Assembly: GCF_015477835.1 (NCBI RefSeq) | Contig: NZ_JADLQN010000006.1 | Coordinates: forward strand, 209,516-273,515 | Source of the DNA: Nocardia higoensis | GTDB lineage: Bacteria > Actinomycetota > Actinomycetes > Mycobacteriales > Mycobacteriaceae | DNA length: 64,000 bases | Direction of reading: 5' to 3' | In this document: positions 26,983 to 34,647 of the stretch, piece by piece | Layout: each line of letters starts with the position of its first letter | Numbering within the stretch: position 1 is the stretch's first letter | The notes under the pieces: generated by a model | Seen by the model: only the letters and a program-made list of their open reading frames with translations | Database searches by the model: none | Told to the model about the DNA's origin: nothing | Program-made: the position numbers and the translations under genes

Positions 26983-27219
26983 GTGAACATCACGGCGTCG
27001 GCGCGCAAGCACGGCATAACCGATGCCGACATCCTTCACGCGTACGAAAACGCACTGCGGTACGTGGAGTACGAGTACAAGGGCGATGAACGGTTACTGA
27101 TCATCGGACCGGACCTGGCAGGGCGATTACTCGAACTCGTGGCCGTTCCAGCCGGAGACCCGAACCGGATCATTCACGCCGATTGGCTGAGGCCGAAATT
27201 CCACGACTACCTGAGGTGA
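26983..27219 (+). CDS. Small toxin-like protein of a putative TA pair
   Basis: A 78-aa protein, compact alpha/beta: an N-terminal helix (SARKHGITDADILHAYENAL), central strands (YVEYEYKGDERLLIIGPDL, LLELVAVPAG) and a C-terminal RIIHADWLRPKFHDYL. The size and layout fit small toxin-like partners I have seen annotated in actinobacteria, but I cannot name the family. GTG 26983 is leaderless by promoter position. The next gene starts 5 bp after its stop, with a ribosome site inside its last codons. There is an operator dyad upstream. Confidence 0.7.
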   Translation: MNITASARKHGITDADILHAYENALRYVEYEYKGDERLLIIGPDLAGRLLELVAVPAGDPNRIIHADWLRPKFHDYLR

Positions 27220-27224
27220 TCGAG

Positions 27225-27599
27225 ATGCAGACGAAGAACAAGAAGGGGGCAGCCAAGCGAAACCCGCGTGTGGCTCAGCCCGGAGGCGTTACCCGCCGTG
27301 GTTCCCTGAGTCGTCGGGCCGACACGGCTACACCCGATCAGGGCCCTGTCAGCAACTCGGAGTCCGCGTTGCCCGCCGTGGCTACAGGCTTGGACCAACT
27401 GGACCCCGGCAAGAATCCGGCGAAGGACGCGAAGAGTTTCCGGCGGATTATCGCGGCCCGCAAGAAGGTGGCGGAGGCGGAGGCCGAGCTACGCGCCGCC
27501 GTCAAGGACGCCCATGCAGCCGGGGATTCCTGGACCGTCATCGGGATGGCGCTGGATACCAGCAGGCAGGCTGCTTTCCAGCGGTTCGGCAAGGACTGA
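27225..27599 (+). CDS. Antitoxin-like DNA-binding protein of a putative TA pair
   Basis: A 124-aa protein. The N-terminal 60 residues are Lys/Arg/Pro/Ser-rich and probably disordered (KNKKGAAKRNP, TRRGSLSRRA). The C-terminal half is helical and ends in a helix-turn-helix-like stretch (AAGDSWTVIGMALDTSRQAA, then FQRFGKD). ATG 27225 is preceded by GAGGTG (27213-27218) at 6 nt. The order small protein then DNA-binding protein under a dyad-covered promoter suggests a toxin-antitoxin or autoregulated defence pair; no experimental analogue is assigned. Confidence 0.65.
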   Translation: MQTKNKKGAAKRNPRVAQPGGVTRRGSLSRRADTATPDQGPVSNSESALPAVATGLDQLDPGKNPAKDAKSFRRIIAARKKVAEAEAELRAAVKDAHAAGDSWTVIGMALDTSRQAAFQRFGKD

Positions 27600-27671
27600 T
27601 CAGGCTGGACACGGGGCCGTATTTCCCGCCCGGACGCGCGTCTACTACACAGCATCGTCTACCTTTGAACC

Positions 27672-27944
27672 GTGAGCATTCTCGAGACAGTGCTGATCTT
27701 CCTCGGCATCCCGCTGGTGATCTACGCGGCGATCGCCGGATTGTCGTATCTCGGTAAGCCGCTGCCCGGCGAGAAGCCGGTTCACTTCGACCTGGGACAG
27801 AAGTGGACTCATGAGCCGGTGCTGTGGAGTGCCACCGACGAGGTGATCGGTCACGGTCACCACGACGTCGCACCGCATGGCAGTCATGCGGCTATCGAAT
27901 CCGCCCAGGAGCTGATCGGAGGCCGGGCAAGTGGCAAGTTCTAA
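27672..27944 (+). CDS. ctaJ: Candidate aa3-oxidase subunit CtaJ
   Basis: A 90-aa protein with one N-terminal membrane helix (ETVLIFLGIPLVIYAAIAGL) and a polar tail with LGQKWTHEPVLWSATDE. This matches, from memory, CtaJ, a small accessory subunit of the actinobacterial bc1-aa3 supercomplex, found at this place near pepN in mycobacteria. GTG 27672 lies 6 nt after TACCTT (27660-27665), a leaderless start. It overlaps the DUF5130 gene by 14 bp. Confidence 0.75.
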   Translation: MSILETVLIFLGIPLVIYAAIAGLSYLGKPLPGEKPVHFDLGQKWTHEPVLWSATDEVIGHGHHDVAPHGSHAAIESAQELIGGRASGKF

Positions 27945-28395
27945 GTGGCCCGCGGTGGTCGAGGCCGACCTTCCGCACGGATACGTCCTCACCAGCAGCG
28001 GCCGGGTCTCCGGCGTGCACGAGGCGGGCGCGGTGTTCGTCGAGGCGCCGTTCAGCGACGACGAGCGCTTGGCTGTCGACAACGCGCTGATCGAGGCGAC
28101 CCGAGCCACCAAGGTGCGCTTCACCATCTACATCGGCGATCTGGCCGGTGACGCCTCCGCCGCGGTCGACGAGCTGTTCGCGACCACCCCGGACGCGTCG
28201 CGCTCGGTGCTCATCGCCGTCTCGCCCAACGACAAGGTGATCGAGGTCCGCTCCGGCCATGAGATCGCCGACCGCGCCAACGACCGGGTCTGCCAGCTCG
28301 GCGTCACCGCCGCGCTCAGCTCGATCCGACAGGGCAAACTGATCGACGGACTGGTCTCCGCGGTGCGCGTGATGGCCGCCGCCATCGGTCGCTGA
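27931..28395 (+). CDS. DUF5130/TPM-like protein (Rv2468c-like)
   Basis: A 154-aa protein: EAPFSDDERLAVDNALIEAT, RFTIYIGDLAGD, SVLIAVSPNDKVIEVRSG and ALSSIRQGKLIDGLVSAV fit the TPM-type alpha/beta fold annotated as DUF5130. There is no signal peptide or membrane helix, so it is probably cytosolic. GTG 27931 overlaps the ctaJ end and follows GGAGG at 27917-27921. The role is unknown; a link with respiratory complex assembly is only suggested by position. Confidence 0.8.
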   Translation: MASSKWPAVVEADLPHGYVLTSSGRVSGVHEAGAVFVEAPFSDDERLAVDNALIEATRATKVRFTIYIGDLAGDASAAVDELFATTPDASRSVLIAVSPNDKVIEVRSGHEIADRANDRVCQLGVTAALSSIRQGKLIDGLVSAVRVMAAAIGR

Positions 28396-28453
28396 GAAGC
28401 CTGCTCGCGGCATTTCGCGAATCCGGGCTCGCAGCGGCGACATCAGGACGCGA

Positions 28454-28489
28454 AACGGCGCGCTCATCCTTCGGGGTGAGCGCGCCGTT
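28454..28489. terminator. Bidirectional terminator with TTCG tetraloop
   Basis: A 16-bp stem (AACGGCGCGCTCATCC / GGGTGAGCGCGCCGTT, one T-G pair) closed by a TTCG loop. It sits between the convergent DUF5130 gene and pepN. A very stable hairpin usable from both strands. Confidence 0.85.
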
Positions 28490-28503
28490 GCCGTTTCCCG
28501 GCC

Positions 28504-31077
28504 CTACTTCGCGTCGAAGGCGCGGGCCCGCAGCGAGCGCTCGACGCCGGCCTTGCCCTCGGACACCAGCCGCAGCAGCGCGGGCGGGTGATCGCCTGCC
28601 AGGAACTCGTCCGCCGTGGCCACGGCCTGCTCGGTGATCTCCCACGCCGGATACAGGCCGACGACGACGGTCTGGGCGACCTCGCTGGAGCGGCGCTCCC
28701 AGACCTCCGGGATCTCCGCGAAGTACTTGCCCACGTAGTCCTTCAGCAGTTCCCCTTGGCCCGCAGGTGCGAATCCGGCCACGATGGCGCGGGTGGTGGC
28801 GTTGGGGATCGAGTCGTCGTGCATCGCCTTCTGCCAGGCATCGGCCTTGACCTCGGCCTGCGGGCGGGCGGTCGCCGCGGTGGCGGCTTGACGCTTGCCG
28901 GTGGCGGTCGGGTCGGCGGCCAGCTCCGCGTCGATGACCGGAGTCGCGAGACCGTCGGCGTCGATCTCGCCCGCGGCGGCCAGCGCGCCGATCACCCGCC
29001 AGCGCAGGTCGGTGTCCACCACCAGACCGGGCAGGCCGACCGTCGCCGGGTCGGAGTCGAGCAGTTCGCGCAGCAGCTCGGTGTGCCTGGCCTCCAGGCG
29101 CGCGCCCAGCAGCGCGTTGACGAAGGCCAGCTGGTGATCCGAGCCCGCCTCGGCTTCCCGCGCCAGTTCCAGCAGCCGGTCGCCGAACTCGGTCCAGCCG
29201 ACCCCTTCGGCCCAGACCGGATCGGCGTAGCTGCCCAGGGCGGTGTGCGCCTGCATGAGCAGCCGCTGCACCACGCCGATCTCGGTCTCCGCGCCGATGC
29301 CCCGTTGCACCAGCGCGACGAAATCGCGGGCGCGCAGCTCGGCCTGCCTGGTCATCTCCCAGGCCGCCGACCAGGCCAACGTGCGCGGCAGCGGCTCGGC
29401 GATGTCGCCGATGCGATTGACCAGCACCTCGAGCGATTCCGGGTCCAGGCGTACCGAGCAGTAGGTGAGGTCGTCGTCGTTGATCAGCACGAACCTGCCC
29501 CGCGCGACGCCGATCAGCTCCGGCACCTCGGTGCGCTCGGCGGCGTCGAGGTCCAGCTCCACCCGGTGCGTGCGGACCAGCTTGCCGCCCTCGTCGTCGT
29601 AGACGCCGATCGCCAGCCGGTGCACGCGCTGCTCACCGGCGCCGGGCTGCGCGCCCTCCTGCACGACCGCGAACGAGCTGAAGGTGCCGTCCGCGGCGAC
29701 CTCGAACTCCGGGCGCAGGATGTTCAGGCCGGTGGTCTTGAGCCACTGCGCGCCCCAGCCGGACAGATCGCGTCCGGAGGACTTCTCCAGTGCGCCGAGC
29801 AGGTCGTCGAAGGTGGCGTTGCCGTAGGCGTGCTCGGCGAAGTAGGCCCGCAGCCCGGCCAGGAACGGCTCCAACCCGACGTAGGCGACCAGCTGCTTGA
29901 GCACGCTGGCGCCCTTGGCGTAGGTGATGCCGTCGAAGTTGACCTCCACCGCGGCCAGGTCCGGGATGTCGGCGGCGATCGGGTGGGTGGAGGGCAGCTG
30001 GTCCTGCCGGTAGGCCCAGGACTTCTCCACGTTCGCGAAAGTGGTCCAGGCGCTGGTGTATTCGGTGGCCTCGGCCTGGCACAGCACCGAGGCGAAGGTC
30101 GCGAACGACTCGTTCAGCCACAGGTCGTCCCACCACTTCATGGTGACCAGATCGCCGAACCACATATGCGCCATCTCGTGCAGGACGGTCTCGGCGCGGC
30201 GCTCGTAGGAGGCGCGGGTGACCTTGGACCGGAACACGTAGTCCTCGAGGAAGGTGACCGCGCCCGCGTTCTCCATCGCGCCCGCGTTGAACTCCGGGAC
30301 GAACAGCTGGTCGTACTTGCCGAAGGCGTAGGGCACGCCGAAGTTGCGGTGGTAGAAGCCGAAGCCCTGCTTGGTCTCGGTGAACAGCCGCTCGGCGTCC
30401 ATGTGCTCGGCCAGCGAGGCGCGGCAGTACAGGCCCAGCGGGATCTCGCCGTGCTCGTCGCGGTAGGTGTCGGTCCACTTGGCGTACGGACCGGCGATCA
30501 TGGCGACCAGGTAGGTGCTCATCGCCGGGGTGGTGGCGAAAGTATGCGTGGCGACGGCGCCGTCGTCGGTGCGCTCGCCTGCCCCGTTGGAGACGACCTG
30601 CCAGTCCAGCGGCGCGGTGGCGGTGATGTCGAAGGTGGCCTTGAGGTCGGGCTGGTCGAAGCAGGCGAACATCCGCTTGGCGTCGGCGGTTTCGAACTGC
30701 GAGTACAGGTAGACGCCGTTGTCGGCTGGGTCGACCATGCGGTGCAGGCCCTCGCCGGTGTGCGAGTACTCGCAGTCGGCCTCGACGACGAGTTCGTTGC
30801 GCTCGACCAGATCCGGCAGCGTGATGCCGGTCGACTCGTCGTAGGAGTCCACGTCGAGCGCCGCACCGTTGAGCACGGCCGAGCGGACCCGCGCGGCGAC
30901 GATGTCGATGAACGTGCTCGTGCCCGGCTTCGCGGTGAACGTGACGGTGGTGCGCGACCCGAAGGTGCTCGCCCCTGCGCTCTGGTCGGTGAGGTCGAGT
31001 TCGATGCGGTAGTTCTCGACGGCGACCGTGGCGGCGCGCTCGATCGCCTGGTCGCGGGTGAGATTCGGGGCGGACAT
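28504..31077 (-). CDS. pepN: Aminopeptidase N (M1 zinc metallopeptidase)
   Basis: An 857-aa M1 peptidase. The exopeptidase motif GAMENAGAVTFLED and the zinc site HEMAHMWFGD (H300, E301, H304) with the third ligand E in LWLNESFATFA are intact. An ERAP1-like C-terminal domain follows. It removes N-terminal residues from peptides in the cytosol (Rv2467 type). ATG 31077 follows AAGGAG. The -10-like TAGGGT about 95 bp upstream is the probable promoter. It converges on ctaJ/DUF5130 with a shared terminator. Confidence 0.95.
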   Translation of the reverse strand: MSAPNLTRDQAIERAATVAVENYRIELDLTDQSAGASTFGSRTTVTFTAKPGTSTFIDIVAARVRSAVLNGAALDVDSYDESTGITLPDLVERNELVVEADCEYSHTGEGLHRMVDPADNGVYLYSQFETADAKRMFACFDQPDLKATFDITATAPLDWQVVSNGAGERTDDGAVATHTFATTPAMSTYLVAMIAGPYAKWTDTYRDEHGEIPLGLYCRASLAEHMDAERLFTETKQGFGFYHRNFGVPYAFGKYDQLFVPEFNAGAMENAGAVTFLEDYVFRSKVTRASYERRAETVLHEMAHMWFGDLVTMKWWDDLWLNESFATFASVLCQAEATEYTSAWTTFANVEKSWAYRQDQLPSTHPIAADIPDLAAVEVNFDGITYAKGASVLKQLVAYVGLEPFLAGLRAYFAEHAYGNATFDDLLGALEKSSGRDLSGWGAQWLKTTGLNILRPEFEVAADGTFSSFAVVQEGAQPGAGEQRVHRLAIGVYDDEGGKLVRTHRVELDLDAAERTEVPELIGVARGRFVLINDDDLTYCSVRLDPESLEVLVNRIGDIAEPLPRTLAWSAAWEMTRQAELRARDFVALVQRGIGAETEIGVVQRLLMQAHTALGSYADPVWAEGVGWTEFGDRLLELAREAEAGSDHQLAFVNALLGARLEARHTELLRELLDSDPATVGLPGLVVDTDLRWRVIGALAAAGEIDADGLATPVIDAELAADPTATGKRQAATAATARPQAEVKADAWQKAMHDDSIPNATTRAIVAGFAPAGQGELLKDYVGKYFAEIPEVWERRSSEVAQTVVVGLYPAWEITEQAVATADEFLAGDHPPALLRLVSEGKAGVERSLRARAFDAK

Positions 31078-31170
31078 GGAACTCCTTCGCTCTTCGACGA
31101 ACACGGCACGAATGTCGTCCGCGACGCGGCGGCGCCGACCTGCGGACCCGTCACGCGGACTGTGGGCCCA

Positions 31171-31176
31171 ACCCTA
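31171..31176 (-). promoter_or_regulatory. Probable -10 for pepN
   Basis: TAGGGT on the minus strand, about 95 bp upstream of pepN. The rest of the 288-bp pepN-purC gap (31078-31365) holds no supported gene; TATTGT near 31313 is a possible purC -10. Confidence 0.4.
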
Positions 31177-31365
31177 TCGGCCACCTCCGGCGCGGGCACT
31201 GCCCCATGACGGACAGGTACCCGTATCCGCCCGCCCCGGAGCACGGTGGCGGGGCGGGCGTCGCAGTGGCCGTGGATACGGCGGCCACGGGGAAGGGAAA
31301 GGGCGGGCGGTATTGTTTGCCTGCCCGACGGCCGGGCGACAACCCACGGATGCGGAGGCTCGACG

Positions 31366-32190
31366 GTGAAGCATGTGCACGCCGGGAAGGTGCGTGACCT
31401 GTACGAGGACGGCGACACCCTGCTGCTGGTCGCCTCCGATCGGGTCTCGGTGTACGACGTGGTGCTGCCCACGCCGATCCCCGGCAAGGGCGCGCTGCTG
31501 ACCCAGCTGTCGAACTGGTGGTTCGACTTCTTCACCGACATCCCCAACCACATCGTCTCGACCGTCGACGTGCCCGAGGAGTTCGGCGGCCGCGCCGTGC
31601 GGGTCAAGCCGCTGCGGATGCTGCACGTGGAGTGCATCGCCCGCGGCTACCTGACCGGTTCGGGCCTGAAGGAGTACCAGGCCACCGGCACGGTGTCCGG
31701 GGTGACGCTGCCGGCCGGACTGCGCGACGGGGACAAGCTGCCCGAACCGATCTTCACCCCCACCAGCAAGGCCTCCGAAGGCCACGACGAGCCGATCACC
31801 TTCGCCGACGTGGTGAACCAGGAGGGCCGCGAGGTCGCCGAGGCGCTGCGCGAGCGCACCCTCGAGATCTACCGCCGCGGCGCCGAACACGCCGCGGGCA
31901 ACGGCGTGATCATCGCCGACACCAAGGTCGAATTCGGCTGGGACGGTGACGTGCTCACCCTCGGGGACGAGGTCCTCACTTCGGACTCCTCGCGTTTCTG
32001 GCCCGCCGACCAGTGGAAGCCCGGCCGCTCGCAGCCCTCCTTCGACAAGCAGTTCGTCCGCGACTGGGCGACCTCCACCGGCTGGGACAAGGAACCGCCC
32101 GGCCCGGAGATTCCCGCCGACATCGTCGAGGCCACCCGGCGCAAGTACCAGGAGGCCTACGAACTCATCACCGGTCGCGCCTGGGGCTGA
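31366..32190 (+). CDS. purC: SAICAR synthetase PurC
   Basis: A 274-aa SAICAR synthetase: HAGKVRDLYEDGD, LLLVASDRVSVYDVVLP, the ATP/CAIR motifs RVKPLRMLHVECIARGYLTG and IADTKVEFGWDGD, and SSRFWPADQW. It catalyses ATP-dependent joining of aspartate to CAIR in purine synthesis. GTG 31366 has GGAGG at 31354-31358, 7 nt upstream. The N-terminus is some 10-20 residues shorter than many actinobacterial PurC proteins, but the catalytic core is complete. It is not in a pur operon here. Confidence 0.94.
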   Translation: MKHVHAGKVRDLYEDGDTLLLVASDRVSVYDVVLPTPIPGKGALLTQLSNWWFDFFTDIPNHIVSTVDVPEEFGGRAVRVKPLRMLHVECIARGYLTGSGLKEYQATGTVSGVTLPAGLRDGDKLPEPIFTPTSKASEGHDEPITFADVVNQEGREVAEALRERTLEIYRRGAEHAAGNGVIIADTKVEFGWDGDVLTLGDEVLTSDSSRFWPADQWKPGRSQPSFDKQFVRDWATSTGWDKEPPGPEIPADIVEATRRKYQEAYELITGRAWG

Positions 32191-32329
32191 TCGCCACGCG
32201 GCCGAGGGGAGGGACGCGGGGCCGGTCCTCGTGCTCGGCCGCATCCTGATTCGCGCTGACAGGCGAGCCTCGGCGGTGCGATACTCCCCGATGTCCGTGG
32301 CCGAGGGCCGCGCGACAGGGAGGCGGGAC

Positions 32330-34021
32330 ATGAGGCGCGCAGGCACCGATCCGGGCACGCCCGAGCAGAGTGATCCGAGGCAGGCGAAGTCCGGCGGGGG
32401 GAGCACCGGCACGAGGGGCGCGGGCAAAGGCGGTGCCGGTCGGGGGAGGACCGGCCGGACCGGACGGGCGAAGCCGCAGTTGCGCAAGGCCGGACGGGGC
32501 GGAGCCGACCCGACGACGTCGGGCCGGTGGAATACCCCGGCGTGGCTGCTGTTCGGGACGTTCGCCGCGGCGGTCGTCGGATTCATGGTGACCTGGCAGG
32601 TGCTCGACTGGATCGCCATCTCCCGCGAGTCGGGCGGGTCGTGTGGCACCAGCAGGGGGATCAGCTACGGGGACTGTCCCCGGTACTGGGGCACCATCTT
32701 CGTCATCTCGCTGTTCGGGCTGATGGCGTTCGTTCCGCTGCTCCTGTTCGCGCTGATCCGCACCCGGCTGGCGGGCGCGCTGGCAGGCGCGGTCGCCGCG
32801 GTGCTCGCGATCTATCCGGCGGCGATCGCTTTCGGCCAACTGCACGGCGACACCTGGGAGCCGGCCTGGGCCGCGCCCTCGGATCGCACGGACGACGGCG
32901 AGACCGGCGGCCTCTGGCACACCGCGGCGGAGGCGGGCACCGCCGTGCGCGTCGCCTTCGACGGGTTGACGGCATTCGACGTCGCCTCGGGTTCGACACG
33001 CTGGTCGGCTGTCTTCCCGGACCGGGATGTGCTGTGCGCGATGAGCCGGACGGCTCCCGAGGGAATCGGGCTGGTCGCCCGGCACGACGAGAACGCTCCC
33101 TGCGCCGGTTTCGGGGCGGTGGATATCGCGACCGGGCGGACCCTCTGGGAATCCACCGTGCCCGGCGGGCTCGTCGACGGCCCCGACGTACTCGCCGTCA
33201 CCGGCGGCACCGCCGTCGCACTGGGCGAGGACGCCGTGCACGGGTTCGCCCTGCGGGACGGCGCGCCCCGCTGGCAGTTCCGGTTGCCGGAATCGGCCTG
33301 CGGCACTCCGTGGCTGGCCGCGGGGCGCTATGTGGTCGTCGCGGTGGACCGCTGCACCGGCGCCGAGTCCGCCGACGACAGTGGGCCCGCACTGTGGGCG
33401 CTCGCCCCCGACACCGGTGCGGTGGCCTGGACCGTGGCCGTCCCGTTCGAGGGCGCTCGCCGGGTCACCCGGATCGCCTCGGAACCACTCGTCGTGCACG
33501 TCACCGAGAACGGCAGACGCGGCCGGTCCGCCTTCGTGGCCTTCGACGACACCGGCGCGGTCACCGCCACCATCGAGACCGGCACCGGCACCGCAGATCC
33601 GGAGTTGATGCCCCTGCGGCCGGTCGACCTCGCCGGGTTCGACGCTGCCCCGGTCACCAGGACGGTGGTGACCGGAAACACGCTCGTCGCCGTCGCCCGC
33701 GCCGAGAGCGAGAACGGCTACCGGCTCCTCGCCCACGACCTCGCCACCGGCGCCAGGCGTTGGACCGGCGACCTGCTCGACGACGATCCCGACGCGCTGG
33801 TCGCCGACGGCGACCGCGTGATGGTGGTCGTCGACAATTTCCGGGTGCTCGGCCTGGGCGCCTTCGACCTGCGCACCGGCGCCGAATCCCACGCGGGCGT
33901 GGCCGTCGTCGAGCGTTCTGGGCCGTCGCTGCAGGTGTTCGCCCTGCCCGAGGTCTATCTCGTGCTCAGCAGCGACGGCAGTTCGCCCTACCGGCCGTTG
34001 CAGGCCGTCGCCCGCCCGTGA
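32330..34021 (+). CDS. Membrane-anchored PQQ-like beta-propeller protein
   Basis: A 563-aa protein: a Gly/Arg-rich N-terminal tail of about 50 residues, three hydrophobic helices (WLLFGTFAAAVVGFMVTWQV, FVISLFGLMAFVPLLLFALI, ALAGAVAAVLAIYPAAIAFG), then an extracytoplasmic propeller with repeated PQQ-type blades (TAFDVASGSTRW, VDIATGRTLWES, FALRDGAPRWQF, WALAPDTGAVAW, LAHDLATGARRW). Cys pairs between TM1 and TM2 (GGSCGTSRGISYGDCPRYWG) may form a disulphide. ATG 32330 has GGGAGG six nt upstream; ATG 32291 is an in-frame alternative. Function unknown; such propellers often scaffold envelope proteins. Confidence 0.75.
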   Translation: MRRAGTDPGTPEQSDPRQAKSGGGSTGTRGAGKGGAGRGRTGRTGRAKPQLRKAGRGGADPTTSGRWNTPAWLLFGTFAAAVVGFMVTWQVLDWIAISRESGGSCGTSRGISYGDCPRYWGTIFVISLFGLMAFVPLLLFALIRTRLAGALAGAVAAVLAIYPAAIAFGQLHGDTWEPAWAAPSDRTDDGETGGLWHTAAEAGTAVRVAFDGLTAFDVASGSTRWSAVFPDRDVLCAMSRTAPEGIGLVARHDENAPCAGFGAVDIATGRTLWESTVPGGLVDGPDVLAVTGGTAVALGEDAVHGFALRDGAPRWQFRLPESACGTPWLAAGRYVVVAVDRCTGAESADDSGPALWALAPDTGAVAWTVAVPFEGARRVTRIASEPLVVHVTENGRRGRSAFVAFDDTGAVTATIETGTGTADPELMPLRPVDLAGFDAAPVTRTVVTGNTLVAVARAESENGYRLLAHDLATGARRWTGDLLDDDPDALVADGDRVMVVVDNFRVLGLGAFDLRTGAESHAGVAVVERSGPSLQVFALPEVYLVLSSDGSSPYRPLQAVARP

Positions 34022-34040
34022 CGCCGATCGTCCTCGTGCG

Positions 34041-34559
34041 CTAGGCGGCGCAGGCCGGGGAGGTGGTCTGGGTGTTGGCCAGCATCTGGCACGCCCAGGC
34101 CAGCTGGAGTTTCCAGCGCCCGTCCTCGGCGACGAAGGGAATGAGGGTGGGCCCCTGCACCGGCTTGCCGTCGAGGGTCATGTCCGCGGTGGCCTGCAGG
34201 ACAGCGTCGCCCTGGTAGTCCACCGAGACGATCGTCAAGGTGATCCCGTTGGCCTGGGAAGCCTGGGCCAGCTTGTCGATCAGCGTCGGGTCGGCGTCGG
34301 CGCCCTGCACCGCACCGGTCTTCAGGGTGGCGGGGGTGTCCGGGTCGAGCGCGAGCTGGAAACCGGCGTTGAGGTCCGCGGGGCTGGGCAGCGGCACCGG
34401 TGGCTGCTGCGCTCCGGCGGCGGGGGCGGTCGTCGCGGATTCGGCGGACACGGTCGCCTCGTCGGCATCGGACCCGCCGCAGCCCGCGGCGAGCACCGCG
34501 ACCGAGGCGAGGCAAGCGGCGAGCGCGGCGCGGGACAGGCGTGGCCTGGGAAGGTTCAT
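34041..34559 (-). CDS. MTB12-like lipoprotein
   Basis: A 172-aa protein with a lipoprotein signal (ALAACLASVAVLAAGC; lipobox LAAGC) followed by a Thr/Ala/Pro-rich linker and a cystatin/NTF2-like domain (PLPSPADLNAGFQLAL, TLTIVSVDYQGDAVL, DGRWKLQLAWACQML) that recalls the low-molecular-weight antigen MTB12. Predicted anchored outside the cytoplasmic membrane. ATG 34559 follows AGAGGA. It lies 88 bp downstream of the FtsX permease on the same strand and may belong to that export set. Confidence 0.82.
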   Translation of the reverse strand: MNLPRPRLSRAALAACLASVAVLAAGCGGSDADEATVSAESATTAPAAGAQQPPVPLPSPADLNAGFQLALDPDTPATLKTGAVQGADADPTLIDKLAQASQANGITLTIVSVDYQGDAVLQATADMTLDGKPVQGPTLIPFVAEDGRWKLQLAWACQMLANTQTTSPACAA

Positions 34560-34647
34560 CGGGGTCCTCTCGTCGGCGGCGTGATTGTCGCTGGAGTGCG
34601 TGCGGCTGGAGTCGCCGTCGTGGTCGCGGTGGACGGACGGGGTGGGC

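Noticed and set aside
28588..31209. 873-aa rightward ORF opposite pepN
   Set aside because: Shadow frame of pepN with no recognisable domain.
31206..31397. 63-aa ORF upstream of purC
   Set aside because: It overlaps the purC start and its ribosome site, is low-complexity, and has no promoter or ribosome-site support.
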